Shown: positions 34,206 to 46,386, counted from the stretch's first letter. The stretch is 64,000 bases of DNA from Phocoena phocoena (GCF_963924675.1 NC_089222.1:4222501-4286500); one strand, 5' to 3'. A program made the numbers and translations. Notes: a model not told the origin generated them from the sequence alone.

Positions 34206-34965
34206 CAAAGAATGAGTCAAATGGTCACATGGCCTAAATTCAAGTGGTAACCTCAGTTAGGATCTTGATCAGGGGGTTCCCCATAGAGAAACTGGAGCCA
34301 GAGGGGCCAAAGCTAATATTTGGCTGCCTCCCAGCTAGGGGAGCCCCAGAAGTCAGTCTGAATTTGTCAGCTGGCATTGAGAAGATATGGTGATGTGGGA
34401 CTTTAAGCGAGGCATTATGCCTGGTGAGATTCCCCGTCATTATCCATGCTGTTTCACGGGGCTTTCCCCAGACCAGTGGGGTCCGGAAAGAATCTTCTGC
34501 AATGGTGGAGCACCGCCCCTCCGTTCATCACGCTGCGGACAACTAGCTATGCTGAGTTTGCATTCCTCACTGCAGAGCCTCCTTCTGTTCCTTTGGGCCC
34601 ACACAAGTGCACACATCACACATAACCGCCGTGATCATCCTGGCACCGCACCACAGTAAAGCCAGTGGCACCCAGGACATGTGAAATAATGAAGCCTGCC
34701 AGAAAGAAGAGTCACCCATACATGTTTTTTCCAAAATAAAGATCCCAGTGCAGAGGTGCACCAAGGGCAAGATGGTGGAAATGGTCTGTCCTGGGCGCTG
34801 CAGGCAAGGAGGGGGCACATTGTCTATAGAGAATCTAAAAATTATCATCATGCCCTGTTCTAAAGAATCTCAGAAATAAAATACTCCCCTTGAAAAATAT
34901 ATTTTGTTGATCTAAATTACTGTTGAGTTTTAGTAATACGTATTCAGTTTCAAATTAGCACAATT
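34206..34965. other. Unassigned non-coding sequence
   Basis: I recognise nothing. Overlapping frames on both strands at 34387-34851 are not convincing as coding. Confidence 0.5.
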
Positions 34966-34980
34966 TATGATTTATCTTTT

Positions 34981-35179
34981 TTTTTTTGCGATACACGGGC
35001 CTCTCACTGCTGTGGCCTCTCCCGTTGTGGAGCACAGGCTCCGGATGCACAGGCTCAGCGGCCATGGCTCACGGGCCCAGCCGCTCCGCGGCATGTGGGA
35101 TCTTCCCGGACCGGGGCACGAACCCGTGTCCCCTGCATCGGCAGGCGGACTCTCAACCACTGCACCACCAGGGAAGCCC
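34981..35179 (-). mobile_element. CHR-type SINE, GAGAGGCCC subfamily, antisense
   Basis: Poly(T), then CGGGCCTCTCACTGCTGTGG, CGGCCATGGCTCACGGGCC and CACCACCAGGGAAGCCC. The perfect 15 bp duplication TATGATTTATCTTTT lies at 34966-34980 and 35180-35194. Low divergence from its relatives marks a recent insertion. Confidence 0.97.
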
Positions 35180-35194
35180 TATGATTTATCTTTT

Positions 35195-35827
35195 AATAAA
35201 CATAAATTCACATGAAAGTTAATTTGGAGAACTCCCAGGTATCCAGTGGGTCCCAGCATACAGGACTCAGCTGCATGCCTTAGTTTACAGAGTTAGTTCT
35301 TAGAGGTTTGAAGGATGTTCAGTAATTTGAGCACTGTTTATATCTCTAACTCTTGGGGCAGTATGTAGTTAGCGTTTAAATAGCTCCAGAATAAACAATG
35401 ACAGCCCAAGGACTACAGTCAAAGAAACAGAAGCTGAGTTACTTCAGTTCTACCATACTATGTGACCACCTGGAATTTTGATTTGTGTTTTAAATGTAAA
35501 ACGGTGAAACAGAGTGTACATTGTGCGTTGCAGTATTTTTGCTTGGTAAGTGCAATTTTTAAGTGAAAGTGAAACGTGAAATATATTTGTTTCACGTTAT
35601 GATTGTGGTTGAAAAAAGTGTTGTTGTTTAGAGGAGGAGAGTGTTACAAATGACCCAGCCTGGGGTACAATACTGCCCCATTGTTAAGTTCAGACAAATG
35701 GATAGACGTCTATCATCCGATGTCTTACAAGGGAAGTTGATTTTACTATTTTCTCATCATCCTTCCTTTCTGCACTTGTTCCCAAACACAGAGCTCCCTG
35801 TGGTGGAAGCAGGGTGTGCAAACAAGG
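35195..35827. other. Unassigned non-coding sequence
   Basis: I recognise nothing. The words GAAACGTGAAATATATTTGT and TTTCACGTTATG at about 35571-35600 form an imperfect local inverted repeat. Confidence 0.5.
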
Positions 35828-35965
35828 TACTTTGAAGCAAGTAGAGAACTGAATTCAAACCTCAGCTCAGCCACTCAGCAGCTAGCAGGCCTAGGATGCA
35901 TTGCTGGATCTCCACTTGTTCTTTTGCAAAATGCAAATACAGCCTGGAGGCAGAGTCATGGTAAT
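35828..35965 (-). repeat. MIR relic, antisense
   Basis: GAATTCAAACCTCAGCTCAG, CCACTCAGCAGCTAGCAGG and TTTTGCAAAATGCAAATACA follow MIR in reverse, diverged. Confidence 0.55.
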
Positions 35966-36679
35966 TAAATCAGATGTCGCATGGAATGTGTCCACTGGTG
36001 CCTCACATGGCAGATACAAGGGCATCTCTCCCCTCTCCTTTCTCCTTTGGGCCTGCACCAGCATTTATCTGTGTCTGCCAGTGTTCTTAGGATTACCATT
36101 GTTCAAAGTGATATCTACGTGATATTTACAACACCTTATATATTCAACAACTAATACATGGCCACTGTTTATCATCCAGTCTGAACCTGTCTTGACTCCA
36201 CTTGAAAATGCAACAGTTAAATGAGTGAATTTCTGAGTTACAGTTCAGGTCTAAAACGCTGTGTAAATCCTGCCAAATAAGGGAAGTCTTTCTTGCACAT
36301 AGAAGTGGGAAGGGGCCACGCCCAGATATTGTGAATTCAGGAGTACGTGAACTTTCTGTCCTTTTTGACTATTGCTGGGGGAACAGCATAGTTAAGGTAG
36401 CCACCGGCAGTGTGTCGAATCACAGCTTTCACTGGCTACTGCGGTAAAGGGCATCCATGTATGAAGAAAGGAAAAGGGACACGACTTGTTCGAAACAGAT
36501 TATTTCATTTCTGTGGATAGTTCAGTTGACATTTGAAAAGACATTTTCAGCTTTTTCTCAACCTTTCTGTCCTCTCCTTCTGTGAAGCTATAGTGTATCT
36601 AATCGTCTTTGGTTTATACCTAACATTAATTTTTCTTATACTGCATGTCTTATTGGTGGTATACTGTGTCCAACCGGAT
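35966..36679. other. Unassigned non-coding sequence
   Basis: I recognise nothing. The 70-codon frame at 36533-36745 is Leu/Val-rich but matches no protein I know and enters a MIR. Confidence 0.5.
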
Positions 36680-36797
36680 AAAGGCTATTCTGTCTTTGAC
36701 CTAGCTTACAGGAGTTGTGTACAGGTCAAATTAGATAACACGTAGAAAAGATTTTATAAGTCATAAAGCAGTTACATTGTTAAACATTATTATTATC
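36680..36797 (-). repeat. MIR relic, antisense
   Basis: GTCAAATTAGATAACACGTA, then GATTTTATAAGTCATAAAGC and TTATTATTATCATC match the 5' half of a MIR subfamily in reverse. Confidence 0.65.
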
Positions 36798-36885
36798 ATC
36801 TTATGTAGGGGTTCAGTAAACTATGACCCACAGACCAAATCTAACTCTTTACCTGTTTCTGTGCTAACGTGGGGCTATTCTACTC
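36798..36885. repeat. Ancient repeat scrap, family unassigned
   Basis: GTTCAGTAAACTATGACCCA, then GACCAAATCTAACTC resembles a common mammal-wide repeat with AGCAAACTATGGCCC wording. I cannot name the family from memory with confidence. Confidence 0.4.
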
Positions 36886-37144
36886 CCTTTAAGAATGCTG
36901 GCTTCAAGCAGGTCTCATGTTGAACTCCCCCTTTGTATTGCGCTCCAGGTTTTTGCTTCTGATCCCGGTGCTAGTTCAATATTTGACCCCATGGCATCTG
37001 CAGTTTCTTCATCATCTTACCCCTTCTAGATTTTCTGCAAGCCCAGCAGGACTGCAAACACTTTGCTCATTGTACTCTGGTGGTGTTGCTACGGGAAGTC
37101 CTTCAGAATATCTGACACAAGTGGAAATCTTCAAAGCATGTTAC
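36886..37144. other. Unassigned non-coding sequence
   Basis: I recognise nothing. Confidence 0.5.
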
Positions 37145-37290
37145 ATGCCCTAGTATGCCTACTGCAGATGAGAAAACAGGAAACTCAAGCAACTGGTGCA
37201 GAGTCTTTCGGCTCTAAATGGCATAGCAGGACTTGAACCCAGCCTATCTGAGCCCAGTCCAAAAGATGGCCTTCTGTGCCACAGAGCAAC
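37145..37290 (+). repeat. MIR relic, sense
   Basis: AGATGAGAAAACAGGAAACT and GGCATAGCAGGACTTGAACC, then TCTGAGCCCAGTCC are the MIR core and 3' part. Confidence 0.75.
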
Positions 37291-39545
37291 CTGATCTAGC
37301 AAGCCTGACTGGTGGGGAACCCAAGGGATGGTTATTTCAGGTCCCTGTTCATCCCAAGGCAGTTGATAAAGACCACAGGGTCTCCACCCCTGGCTGCAGT
37401 TTCCAGCTAAAGTGCAATGAATCTTTGTTTAATATGTGAAGGTGTTTTTCCCCGTCCCTTCTTCTGAATGGACCAGGTCCTTAACCACAACCCTGACCTC
37501 TTCCCATGAGTGAACGCTCCCTCCCTCCTCAGGGTCCTCACCAAGCTCTGCCTGCACCCCTCCCAGTGGTCTTGAACAGTGCACGTTCCTCCCAATCAGC
37601 CGAACGTTCTTTGGTGGCGAGGACCCTACCATCAGAGTCAGCTTTATGCGCTCGGCCTCAGCTCACTTCCTGGCGAGCAACCGGGACTCAGTACACATTG
37701 GTTGAAGGAATTGTGAACGTGTCATCGGTTTTGTAAATGCTGGCGAGCGTTGTTTAAGAAGGGCAGCTGTGCAAAAGTCACAGAAAAAAAATGGATATGA
37801 ACCTCAAGGCCTGATGAATGTCAGTGCAAACAACGTAACTCCATGTCCTTAAAACGGTCAGCGTACCCGTGCTTCCAGGAAGTAGGGAGCCTGACAGGTT
37901 GGTGGGCAAAGACGTGGGTGATGGACCCCAGCAGCAGAGGTTGCCTCAGCTTCTTACTCCATGGCTACTCCCTGGTCGTGACTTTCCCCAAGTCTGAGGG
38001 GGAAAGGTGACGTGGAAGAGGAACTCTGGCTTTCCCAGCTCCCCCAGGTCTAGTCTAAATGGGCACTTGTGTCTGAGTCACCAGGAGGTGAGAAAATGGC
38101 CACAGTTAGGACGCATGGAGGATGCTAGTTCTACATGGATTGAGTCAGCTGTGACTCAGTCATGGTTGAGAGCAGTTCATCCTATTGCCTGTATCTCTGC
38201 TTCCAAAAAGAAGAACTGGATAGAGTCGTCTTTAAGGGCTAATCTCTACATTGACTGACACCTCTGGATTAGAGTGAAACTCTGTCGGTAGAATTACATG
38301 GTCTGGTTTTCCGAGAACAGTTCCAATTTCAAACGTCTCCTCCCATTTTATTTAAGTGTACCTATACTTGTCAGTTACATTTTGATTTTTAGTTTGGAAA
38401 AGGCAATCATATGTTTCAATATGCAAATAATATCTGCCCAGCCCAACTGCTTAGTATTGGAAGTAGCCAATTAAACAAATAATTCTGACCTTCTGAATGC
38501 ATTCTATAGGTTTCTAGCCAATAAATGTAGTTGAGGTCAAAATACCCCTCATTAGAACTTCTTATTTCCTTCTCTTCTTTCTAGGTGTACCCAATGTGAC
38601 AAAAATACTTAAAGTTTCTTTATATTGCTTTGCCAATGCATAGAGATTATTGATGAGGAGAAAAATATACTCCAAATGAATCTGTATATCTCATGAACTT
38701 CCAGAAGCCGTATAAAAATATTTAGTCACTAAGGAAGGAATTATAAGGCATAAGAAAATAATGTGTGCTATTAGATGAGATGTGCTAATAAGATGTGCTG
38801 TTACTTTACACCTGTGAAGTAATTGTACCAGGCAATATTTAAGCTTTTAAAGTTCAAACTCTTAAAACTAAAATTAATGTTCTTAAGAAAATCAAATTAA
38901 TTTTTCTAGCTGGTAAAGGCGATCCCTATGATAATTGATCATCTTGTTTACAATTGTCCTATTTCTTTGTGATTCCCAAGTTTATAATAGTGACTATTAA
39001 TGGATTTGTTCTTTACAAAAGAGGTATCTTATCTATAGCCCAAAGATAAACTGCCCAGACACCTTATAAAGCAGCCACATTATTAAAGTAGTCTAAGCAG
39101 TTCTGGTCAGTTGAAAAGCTTTGGTTTATTTGTTTTTGTAAAGTCCAGCGACACAAAGTTGGCTGGAAACGGTGCTGTTCATCGCTCCCCCTCTGCAGGC
39201 TGTCAGCTTCCAAATGGGGGCAGAGAGAACGTCCTTTCTCCGCCCCCCACCCCGGGCCTGTTCCTGCATACTCCTGAGCACCTCAAGTTCACAGGCATGA
39301 CCTTGACCCCATGGCTCTATGTGGAATGGTGCCCTCTTTCAAGTAACTCTTGGTGAAGAAGGCAGGAAATAATGCTTCTGGATAAGAGAAAAAGAAAAAA
39401 AAAAGATCAGACTAATAATATGAGGGTTAAATGATTTTTCTTATAAATACAGGGCTTGGAAATGTGTTTTTGAATGAGGCCGTTTACCTCTACTATACTA
39501 GACATGGAGAATCCTTCACTTCTGGCATATTCCATGTCTGGTAAT
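37291..39545. other. Repeat-poor stretch, unassigned
   Basis: About 2.25 kb without a recognised repeat. Positions 38330-39100 are AT-rich with many TAAT and ATGCAAAT-type words, for example ATATGCAAATAATATC at about 38430. Open frames here are short and unrecognised. Confidence 0.5.
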
Positions 39546-39560
39546 AAGATACTAGGGTGA

Positions 39561-39956
39561 GGGGCTTCCCTGGTGGCACAGTGGTTGGGAGTCTGCCTGC
39601 CAGTGCAGGGGACATGGGTTTGAGCCCTTGTCTGGGAGGATCCCACATGCCACGGAGCAACTAAGCCTGTGCGCCACAACTGTTGAGCCAGCGAGCCACA
39701 ACTACTGAGCCTGCTCTTAAAACCCGTGAGCCACAACTACTGAGCCCACGTGCCACAATTACTGAAGCCCGCACGCCTAGAGCCCGTGCTCTGCAACAAG
39801 AGAAGCCACCGCAATGAGAAGCCCACGAACCGCAACAAAGAGTAGCCCCTGCTCACTGCAACTAGAGAAAGCCCACACGCAGCAACGAAGACTCAACACA
39901 GCCAAAAAAGTAGAAAATTTTTTTAATTTTTAAAAAATTTTAAAAAGTTAAAAAAA
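39561..39956 (+). mobile_element. CHR-type SINE, long form
   Basis: Head GGCTTCCCTGGTGGCACAGT, CACGGAGCAACTAAGCCTGT, several CCACAACTACTGAGCC units and GAAGACTCAACACAGCC, then a T/A-rich tail. The duplication AAGATACTAGGGTGA / AAGATATTGGGGTGA is at 39546-39560 and 39957-39971, with two mismatches. Extra CCACAACTACTGAGCC units make it longer than its relatives. Confidence 0.94.
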
Positions 39957-39971
39957 AAGATATTGGGGTGA

Positions 39972-40324
39972 ATGCAATTAGAAAAATAATGCCCTTTCTG
40001 GTGTGGAAAATACAGACATAGGTGTATACACGTCTGTGAGCTCTTAACTCACTGAAAAGTGATATAAGTTGCTTATTTTTTATTTCTCTGAAGCAACACC
40101 AAAAATTCTTTAAATAGTTAAATTATCTCCATCAGGTTTTCCAAGGCCTACTTTTTTTTATGTTTGTCATAAAAGGTATAACCTGCAGTGGCCGATCTCT
40201 CTTATTTGCTTGTTTCTGTCTTTGTAATTTTTCATGTGAGCACTCTTCAGTAGCCCTTTCCCTAGGGAGCAGTGTAAGTCACTTCACATTATTAGTATGT
40301 CTTGTTTCAGGCAGGTGACAAAAC
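39972..40324. other. Unassigned non-coding sequence
   Basis: I recognise nothing. Confidence 0.5.
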
Positions 40325-40580
40325 AGAAAGATTTGGGGCTCTAGAATCAGAACTGGCTTTGGATTCTGATTTGCTTACTAACTAGGGAATGTGAAACAAG
40401 TTATTGAACCTTTCCAAATCTCAGTTTTCTGATCTGTAAAATGGAGATAACATCTACTTCATAGACGGACTGTAAGGATTAGAAATAACTTGTGGGAAGT
40501 TCCATCTTGAAGGCTCTTACTGGATGTCAGCTATTATTATTAAAATAGGCAATGCCCGACACATAGTAGGCATTTAGGAG
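40325..40580 (-). repeat. MIR, antisense, nearly full length
   Basis: GGCTCTAGAATCAGAACTGG, TCTCAGTTTTCTGATCTGTA, AAAATGGAGATAACATCTAC and CACATAGTAGGCATTTAGG run in order. Confidence 0.85.
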
Positions 40581-42782
40581 AGGTGATTTCCTTCCATCCT
40601 GAAGCACTGCACTATCACTTAGGTTGGCTTGAGCAAATCATCAGTCCAATGACGTATCAGATGATTGAGGATACTAATGGGAACTCTTCATTGCAGCTGA
40701 TCTTATTGCTATGGGTCTACTCACATTTTACTCATGCTTCTTCGTTACATTTCTAAAACTTCCCTCTCTCTCCCTGGTTTATTTTCGCTACCACCATATT
40801 GTTTTCAAATATCGATTTGCCAAGTATCCCTAAATAAATAAACATTTGCGTTGAGAGTGCAAGGCCTTTATAACTGAAACCAGTATCTAGTTTGTTTCAA
40901 TAAGGCTTAGGTGGAATTTTCATGTTTGCAATTTAAGCAGTCATTCTGGATACTTACTGGTTACTTCCCAGGCTCTATCTGTCCTAGTAACAAAGTAGAC
41001 AGGGATTTATATAAGGAATGAAAAATGATCTCAAATTGTTTAAGGGTGTTTATGTATATTAGAAGGCAGAATGATGCCACATTTTCCTAATTTCTTTGTC
41101 CTTAGCATCGAAGTTCAGACTCTTCCACTAGCAAAATACACATACGTGATCTTTCTGGAAATTATAAAATTCATTATTTGAAGTTAGTGAGCTTAAAATG
41201 TCAAGCCACCAGTTTATTTCTTGTCTTTAAATTGTATCAGAAACCGAAGACACACCTCATCCAATTCATCGCTTATTTGCCAAAAGATGTTTTCTGCTTG
41301 TATAGCTCTTCTCAGACAATTTTCAAAAGGTGTTTGAAAACCTTTTTTTTTCTTCCCTGAGAAAATGTTTCGGTCTTCTCTTCCTTGAACTTCACTTTTT
41401 GGTTTGGCCAAACACCATATAAATGAATGGCTCACGGACTAAGCACTTTGACTCACTGAAAGCTCTAAAATAAGCCTCAAGTAGATTGCTTAATATTTAC
41501 CAAGTGCTCCCAAGGCTTCAGGCACATTCAGCCTCCTCAGGCATCCTGTGTTTGGCAGGGGTTGAATTCTATCTGACTTATTCTGCAATGGGGGGACACT
41601 GGAGTGGTCTTTAAGGCTGAGTTAACAGGCTCTCTGCAGAATCCTTTACGATTCCCGGTGACAGGTTTGCATTACATGTGGTCATTTCCTGTGGTGTCTT
41701 TGGACTCAAATTCCTACAGCTGGCTCATACTGGATGAAATTCTTAAGCAATTTAAGGTTCAAAGTGGCCCTTGACTTACTTACCCCAAGGAAATAGGACT
41801 TGCTAAACCTTGATTTATTTCCCATCGCCATAATACTCCAGAAGGTCCACCTTCTCAACACATGATCATTCAAGAAATGGCATCAACTGCTCTAAGAATT
41901 AAGAATTACCCTAACCAGAGGGAACACAAATAGGTTTTCCTTTTCTCACCAGCTTCCAGTAATTGACCTAGTTCCAAATGCACCAAATACAGCTCCACTT
42001 CTAGATTTTATTTGTTGCATTTATTATTTCCCAAGAAAGGCCCCAAACTGTTAAAATAACAAAAGAGTGGGCCATGAATTGTCTGTTGTTTCTTTCTAAA
42101 TTAATCTGTAAAATAATCTGATCACAATAAAATAGTGAGATAATTTTTTAGAGGGAGGGTTGAATGGCTCTGTGGCTTCTGATATCCTTGTGAAAAAATA
42201 AACACGTGAGAATGGACAGAGAGAGGGGCCCAGTCTTACCCAGATGTTAAAAGCACTATATTAGTACCAACACAGGAATAGACAGACAATTAGCAGAGCA
42301 GACTAGAGATCAGATATAATGTAAATATTTATAGGAATTGGGTCTATTATAAAGATGACATTCAGAGCAATGAGAAGGATGAATTGTTCTTTAATTCATG
42401 TTGGATCAACTAGCTAACTATTTGGGAAAAAAATAACAAAGCTGACTACATAGCCAAAGCTGACTGCCTTTGCCAAAATAAATTCCCAATGAATCAAAGA
42501 TTCCAACATGAAAACAAACCATGATACTACCAGACAAGTTTTTAAAAATAACTCTGGAGTGCATAAAGCCTTTTGAAGCAAGACACAAAACAAAAGCTAT
42601 AAAAGACGAATATGTTATGCTTGAGTATATAGTAATTAAAGTACCATCAACAAAGTTAAATAACAAGCACCACGCTGGAAATTATATGAGCAGGACAAAT
42701 GACAAAGACTTATTTAATGACTCTATGAAGAACTCTTAGGAGTCAGTAAGAAAAAACCCATAAATCAATAGTAAAATGTGCA
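40581..42782. other. Repeat-poor stretch, unassigned
   Basis: About 2.2 kb without a recognised repeat. Paired opposite-strand frames at 41178-41435 and 42418-42739 are typical chance frames in AT-rich DNA. No gene is recognised. Confidence 0.5.
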
Positions 42783-42975
42783 AAGCATCCATTCATGGAT
42801 TCCTTATTTATTGAGCACCTACCAAAAGCCAGTCACCGTTCTCTGTGCTAGGGACACAGCAGCAAATAAAACTAGTTCCTGACCCCATGGACCTGCCCTT
42901 CTGGTAACAGATACAAATGACAAAAAGTGAACAGGCAAATACATTCTATTTCAGGTGGTGATAAATGCTGCAGCG
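42783..42975 (-). repeat. L2 3'-end relic, antisense
   Basis: CATTCATGGATTCCTTATTT, ATTGAGCACCTACCAAAAGC, CTAGGGACACAGCAGCAAAT and CAGGTGGTGATAAATGCTGC follow antisense L2 3' wording. Confidence 0.75.
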
Positions 42976-43589
42976 TTAACTAAAGCAAGGCGAGGAGGTA
43001 AGAATGGTGGGGAGTGGTTGCTAGTGTAGGATGTTTTTTTTTTCAGAAAAACAAGTGGCAGAAACGAGAGAGAGAAGTGTATGAAATGATGCATACAGTT
43101 AAAACATATGCAGTCGGTACAGCACGGCTCGCAGTGCAAAAGAACAGCCAGCAACCTACAAGTACGTCATTGGAGAAGTGCTTAATAAAGTATAAACAGA
43201 AGAAGTCCAAGGGAATGCTACGTAACCCATGTAGAAGGAGGAAGTACATTTGAATATATCAATACGGGAGAATTCAAACCAAGAGCCGAACAAAGTGAGC
43301 TGGAGAGATTCATCATACGATCCTTCTTCTGTGAAAAAGAAAAAAAAAAAAAAGGATGCACACATACCTATGCATGTGTGTGCAAGGAACATTTCTGGGA
43401 GGATAAGCCAGGCTCTACCGATGGTGGCAGCTCTAGGAAGACTTCCTTTCCATGGTATTTTTTTTAGCTCCACATAGGTTTTATACCTATTCTCACAATA
43501 AAAGAGACAGGAGTGCCGGCACTAGAACAATGTTAAGACTGAGGAAGTCACCTCACCTTTCTGTTCTTCCCTTTCCCCAACTGTAAAAA
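42976..43589. other. Unassigned sequence with an A-rich tract
   Basis: An A-rich tract lies at about 43337-43355. Overlapping frames on both strands at 42951-43477, including a 105-codon minus frame with a poly-Phe run encoded by the A-rich tract, are not credible genes. Confidence 0.5.
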
Positions 43590-43599
43590 GAGGCATTTG

Positions 43600-43803
43600 G
43601 GATTCCCTGGTGGCTCAGTGGTTGAGAGTCCGCCTGCCGAGGCAGGGGACAAAGATTCGTTCCCCGGTCCGGGAAGATCCCACATGCCGCGGAGCGGCTG
43701 GGCCCGTGAGCCATGGCCGCTGAGCCTGCGCCTCCGGAGCCTGTGCTCCGCAACGGGAGGGGCCACAGCAGTGAGAGGCCCACGTACCGCAAAAAAAAAA
43801 AAG
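43600..43803 (+). mobile_element. CHR-type SINE, GAGAGGCCC subfamily
   Basis: ATTCCCTGGTGGCTCAGTGG, CCATGGCCGCTGAGCCTGC and GTGAGAGGCCCACGTACCGC, then poly(A). The duplication GAGGCATTTG lies at 43590-43599 and 43804-43813. Confidence 0.95.
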
Positions 43804-43813
43804 GAGGCATTTG

Positions 43814-44344
43814 AGCGAAAAGATCTCTAAATGTTCTTTTAAGCTCAGAGATTTAGAGCCTGAAATATTGGTGTTTTTGATATATTATTTTCTACTAAGA
43901 TAGAAAGAGAACAGAAAAGCAACTGGGAGAAGAACAGATTACAGCGTTGATTCTGGGCTACCAGCCCATTTGCTTTACTTCAAACTCCAGGCCAGGTTCC
44001 CCAAACCAAGTAAGAGCCTTATGTTTTGGTTACATTATTGACCATAGGTCACTGAGAACAGTAGCTAGTGCTGAAAAATTTTAAAACATGAACTGCTGTA
44101 TATTGCCAAAGGATAATTTATTCTTTACCTTCCTCTGGTCCATCTGCCGACAAGAAAGGCTTTAGGACTGTGGCCGTCAGAGCCCGTCTTTGCTGTGGGA
44201 CATCCGGCCTGAGTGCAGGATGAGGAAAGCCTCAAGCACTCTCGGGTTTGTTTTCTTCTGTTTGCATACTCAGTTGACACCGTCATAGCTGACTCAGCCC
44301 TTCTAATGACTTTGACCATGAATTCACATTGGGTTGAATTTGTA
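43814..44344. other. Unassigned non-coding sequence
   Basis: I recognise nothing. Confidence 0.5.
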
Positions 44345-44360
44345 TGAATAACATCATCTT

Positions 44361-44687
44361 TTTTTTTTAAATAAATTTATTTATTTTTGGCTGTGTTGGG
44401 TCTTCGTTGCTATGCAGGGGCTTTCTCTAGTTGCGGCGAGCGGGGTCTACGCTTTGTTGTGGTGCGCGGGCTTCTCGTTGCGGTGGCTTCTCTTGTGGCG
44501 GAGCACGTGCTCTAGGTGCATGGGCTTCAGTAGTTGTGGCTCGCGGGCTCTAAACCGCAGGCTCAGTAGTTGTGGTGCACGGGCTTAGTTGCTCCGTGGC
44601 ATGTGGGATCTTCCCGGACCAGGGCTCGAACCCGTGTCCCCTGCATCGGCAGGCAGATTCTCAACCACTGCGCCACCAGGGAAGCCC
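44361..44687 (-). mobile_element. CHR-type SINE, long form, antisense
   Basis: Poly(T) and AAATAAATTTATTTATTTT, then GGCTGTGTTGGGTCTTCG and GCCACCAGGGAAGCCC. The duplication TGAATAACATCATCTT / TGCATAACATCATCTT is at 44345-44360 and 44688-44703, with one mismatch. Confidence 0.95.
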
Positions 44688-44703
44688 TGCATAACATCAT
44701 CTT

Positions 44704-45445
44704 AAAGCAGTAGGATCAGAGATATTTATTGCCTAAGGATTCAAAGTGTTGCCTGAGTCTCAAAACCTTCTTTTAAGAATTTATTTCACTCAGCAGTAGT
44801 AGGAGCTCAGGGTGCTTGAAAAGCGAGCAAGAAAGGACCGTTCCTTTTTACATCCCTCTGGAGGGGCCACTGGTGGACCCATGGCCACCATTTCTGGAGG
44901 ACTGGAGTTCTGTGGGATCTGAGGCGCCCTCCTGCAGCCTGGACACTATCTGTTCTTATCACAGGAGCCCACAGTGGACTTCAAGGGGTCCATAAGCCTC
45001 CTAGGACTGTCTGTCGGACCGTGCAAGTATGCAAGGGCAACTTCCGGAAACAAAGCAAAGCAACAACAACTGCAAAATTGCCCACATTAGATTCCCCAAG
45101 GGACGCATGACCCAGAAAAGATACGCGATGTAATCAGTAGGCGTTTCTTTAGGATATAGAAAGACTGAGAGGGATATTTGGAGGCACATTCTGTGATACT
45201 ATAAACCTCTAGCTCTCCAAAATTGTATTGAATTTAAATGTGCCCATGCAAGGTAGACTGTGTACGACGCTAATGATCAAATAAAGAAATTGACAATTAA
45301 AAAAAAAGAAGAAACACAAAATAATACTATAACACAATCAGATAATCCATCATTATCAGTATGTTTAGCTCTAAATTATATACTCATTTTCTGAGAATTA
45401 TGTAGTTCTAACTTGCTGACAGACTGTTTTAAACACTGAATTGGG
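44704..45445. other. Unassigned non-coding sequence
   Basis: I recognise nothing. A short A-rich run lies at 45298-45312. Confidence 0.5.
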
Positions 45446-45569
45446 GAATTCCCTGGTGGTCAGTGCTTAATAGTCTGTGCTTTCACTGTTGGGGACCCGG
45501 GTTCGATCCCTGGTTGGGGAACTAAGATCCTGTAAGCCGCGTGGCACAGCCAAAAAAAAAAAAAAAAAC
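45446..45569 (+). mobile_element. CHR-type SINE, short form
   Basis: AATTCCCTGGTGGTCAGTGC, CCCGGGTTCGATCCCTGG and AACTAAGATCCTGTAAGCCG, then poly(A). The A-box region is altered (TCAGTGCTTAATAG rather than CCAGTGGTTAAGAC), so it is an old copy. I found no clear target duplication. Confidence 0.9.
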
Positions 45570-45734
45570 CGGATGAACTGTTTTACTCTCTTTAAAAAAA
45601 AAAAAAAAGATCAGGGACCCATTTGCTGTCCACGTGGCTGAAGATGGCTCTCAGTTCAGGCATCCTCCCCCAGTGCAGGTGGTAGCCTAGGGCACCTGGG
45701 CAAGGATGGGGAAACAGACTCCGGCAGGGTGATC
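45570..45734. other. Unassigned sequence with poly(A) run
   Basis: A second A run lies at 45593-45608. I recognise nothing else. Confidence 0.5.
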
Positions 45735-45885
45735 TAAAGGAAGAGGCTGGAGCTTAAATTCTGTCTCTCACCTACTTGCCTGTTACCTTGGCAAAGTGAT
45801 TTGGAGACGCTGAGCTTCAGTTTTCTCATCTCAGAAATGGGCCCAAGCATCCCTCGCTGCTCTGGTGTAAGGTGCTAACATCCTG
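45735..45885 (-). repeat. MIR relic, antisense
   Basis: GTTACCTTGGCAAAGTGATT, then CTGAGCTTCAGTTTTCTCAT and CTCAGAAATGGGCCCAAGC in MIR reverse order. Confidence 0.75.
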
Positions 45886-45907
45886 GGCTACAGAGACCCT
45901 GGCCTCT

Positions 45908-46030
45908 GAGAAGCAAGTGGGCAGCACTGACACGTCCTTGTTAGAAATGCAGAATCTCAGGCTCCACTGAGACTTACTGAGTCGGAATCTGCATTTTAAC
46001 AAAGTCCCTACACAGTCTAGATTAACTGGT
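45908..46030 (+). repeat. MER5A-like hAT-Charlie relic
   Basis: CCTTGTTAGAAATGCAGAAT, CTCAGGCTCCACTGAGACTT, ACTGAGTCGGAATCTGCATT and TTAACAAAGTCCC are a clear MER5A-type order. Terminal repeats are worn. Confidence 0.85.
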
Positions 46031-46176
46031 GTTTAAATTAGACTAAAATAAGATTTGTGGTGATGTGTCTGGAATTCAAAACGGACGAAGTTTCTAGTCC
46101 TGGTTTTCATCTCTTACATCGCACTCCTCTGACTGCTTCACCTGGAGGTGACTGTATTTCCATAAGGCATCTTTTA

Positions 46177-46386
46177 TTTTGTTTTGGTTTTATTTTTGGT
46201 ACGCGGGCCTCTCACTGTTGTGGCCTCTCCCTTTGCGGAGCACAGGCTCCGGACGCGCAGGCTCAGCGGCCATGGCTCACGGGCCCAGCCGCTCCGCGGC
46301 ATGTGGGATCCTCCCGGACCGGGGCACAAACCCGTGTCCCCTGCATTGGCAGGCAGACTCTCAACCACTGCGCCACCAGGGAAGCC
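46177..46386 (-). mobile_element. CHR-type SINE, GAGAGGCCC subfamily, antisense
   Basis: TTTTATTTTTGGTACGCGGG, CTCAGCGGCCATGGCTCACG and CGCCACCAGGGAAGCCC. The perfect 17 bp duplication CCATAAGGCATCTTTTA is at 46160-46176 and 46387-46403, the cleanest in the window. The open frames of 86-111 codons on both strands are the SINE body read by chance. Confidence 0.97.

Noticed and set aside
43156..43473. 105-codon minus frame with a run of Phe
   Set aside because: The Phe run is an A-rich tract on the other strand, and the opposing strand is open as well.
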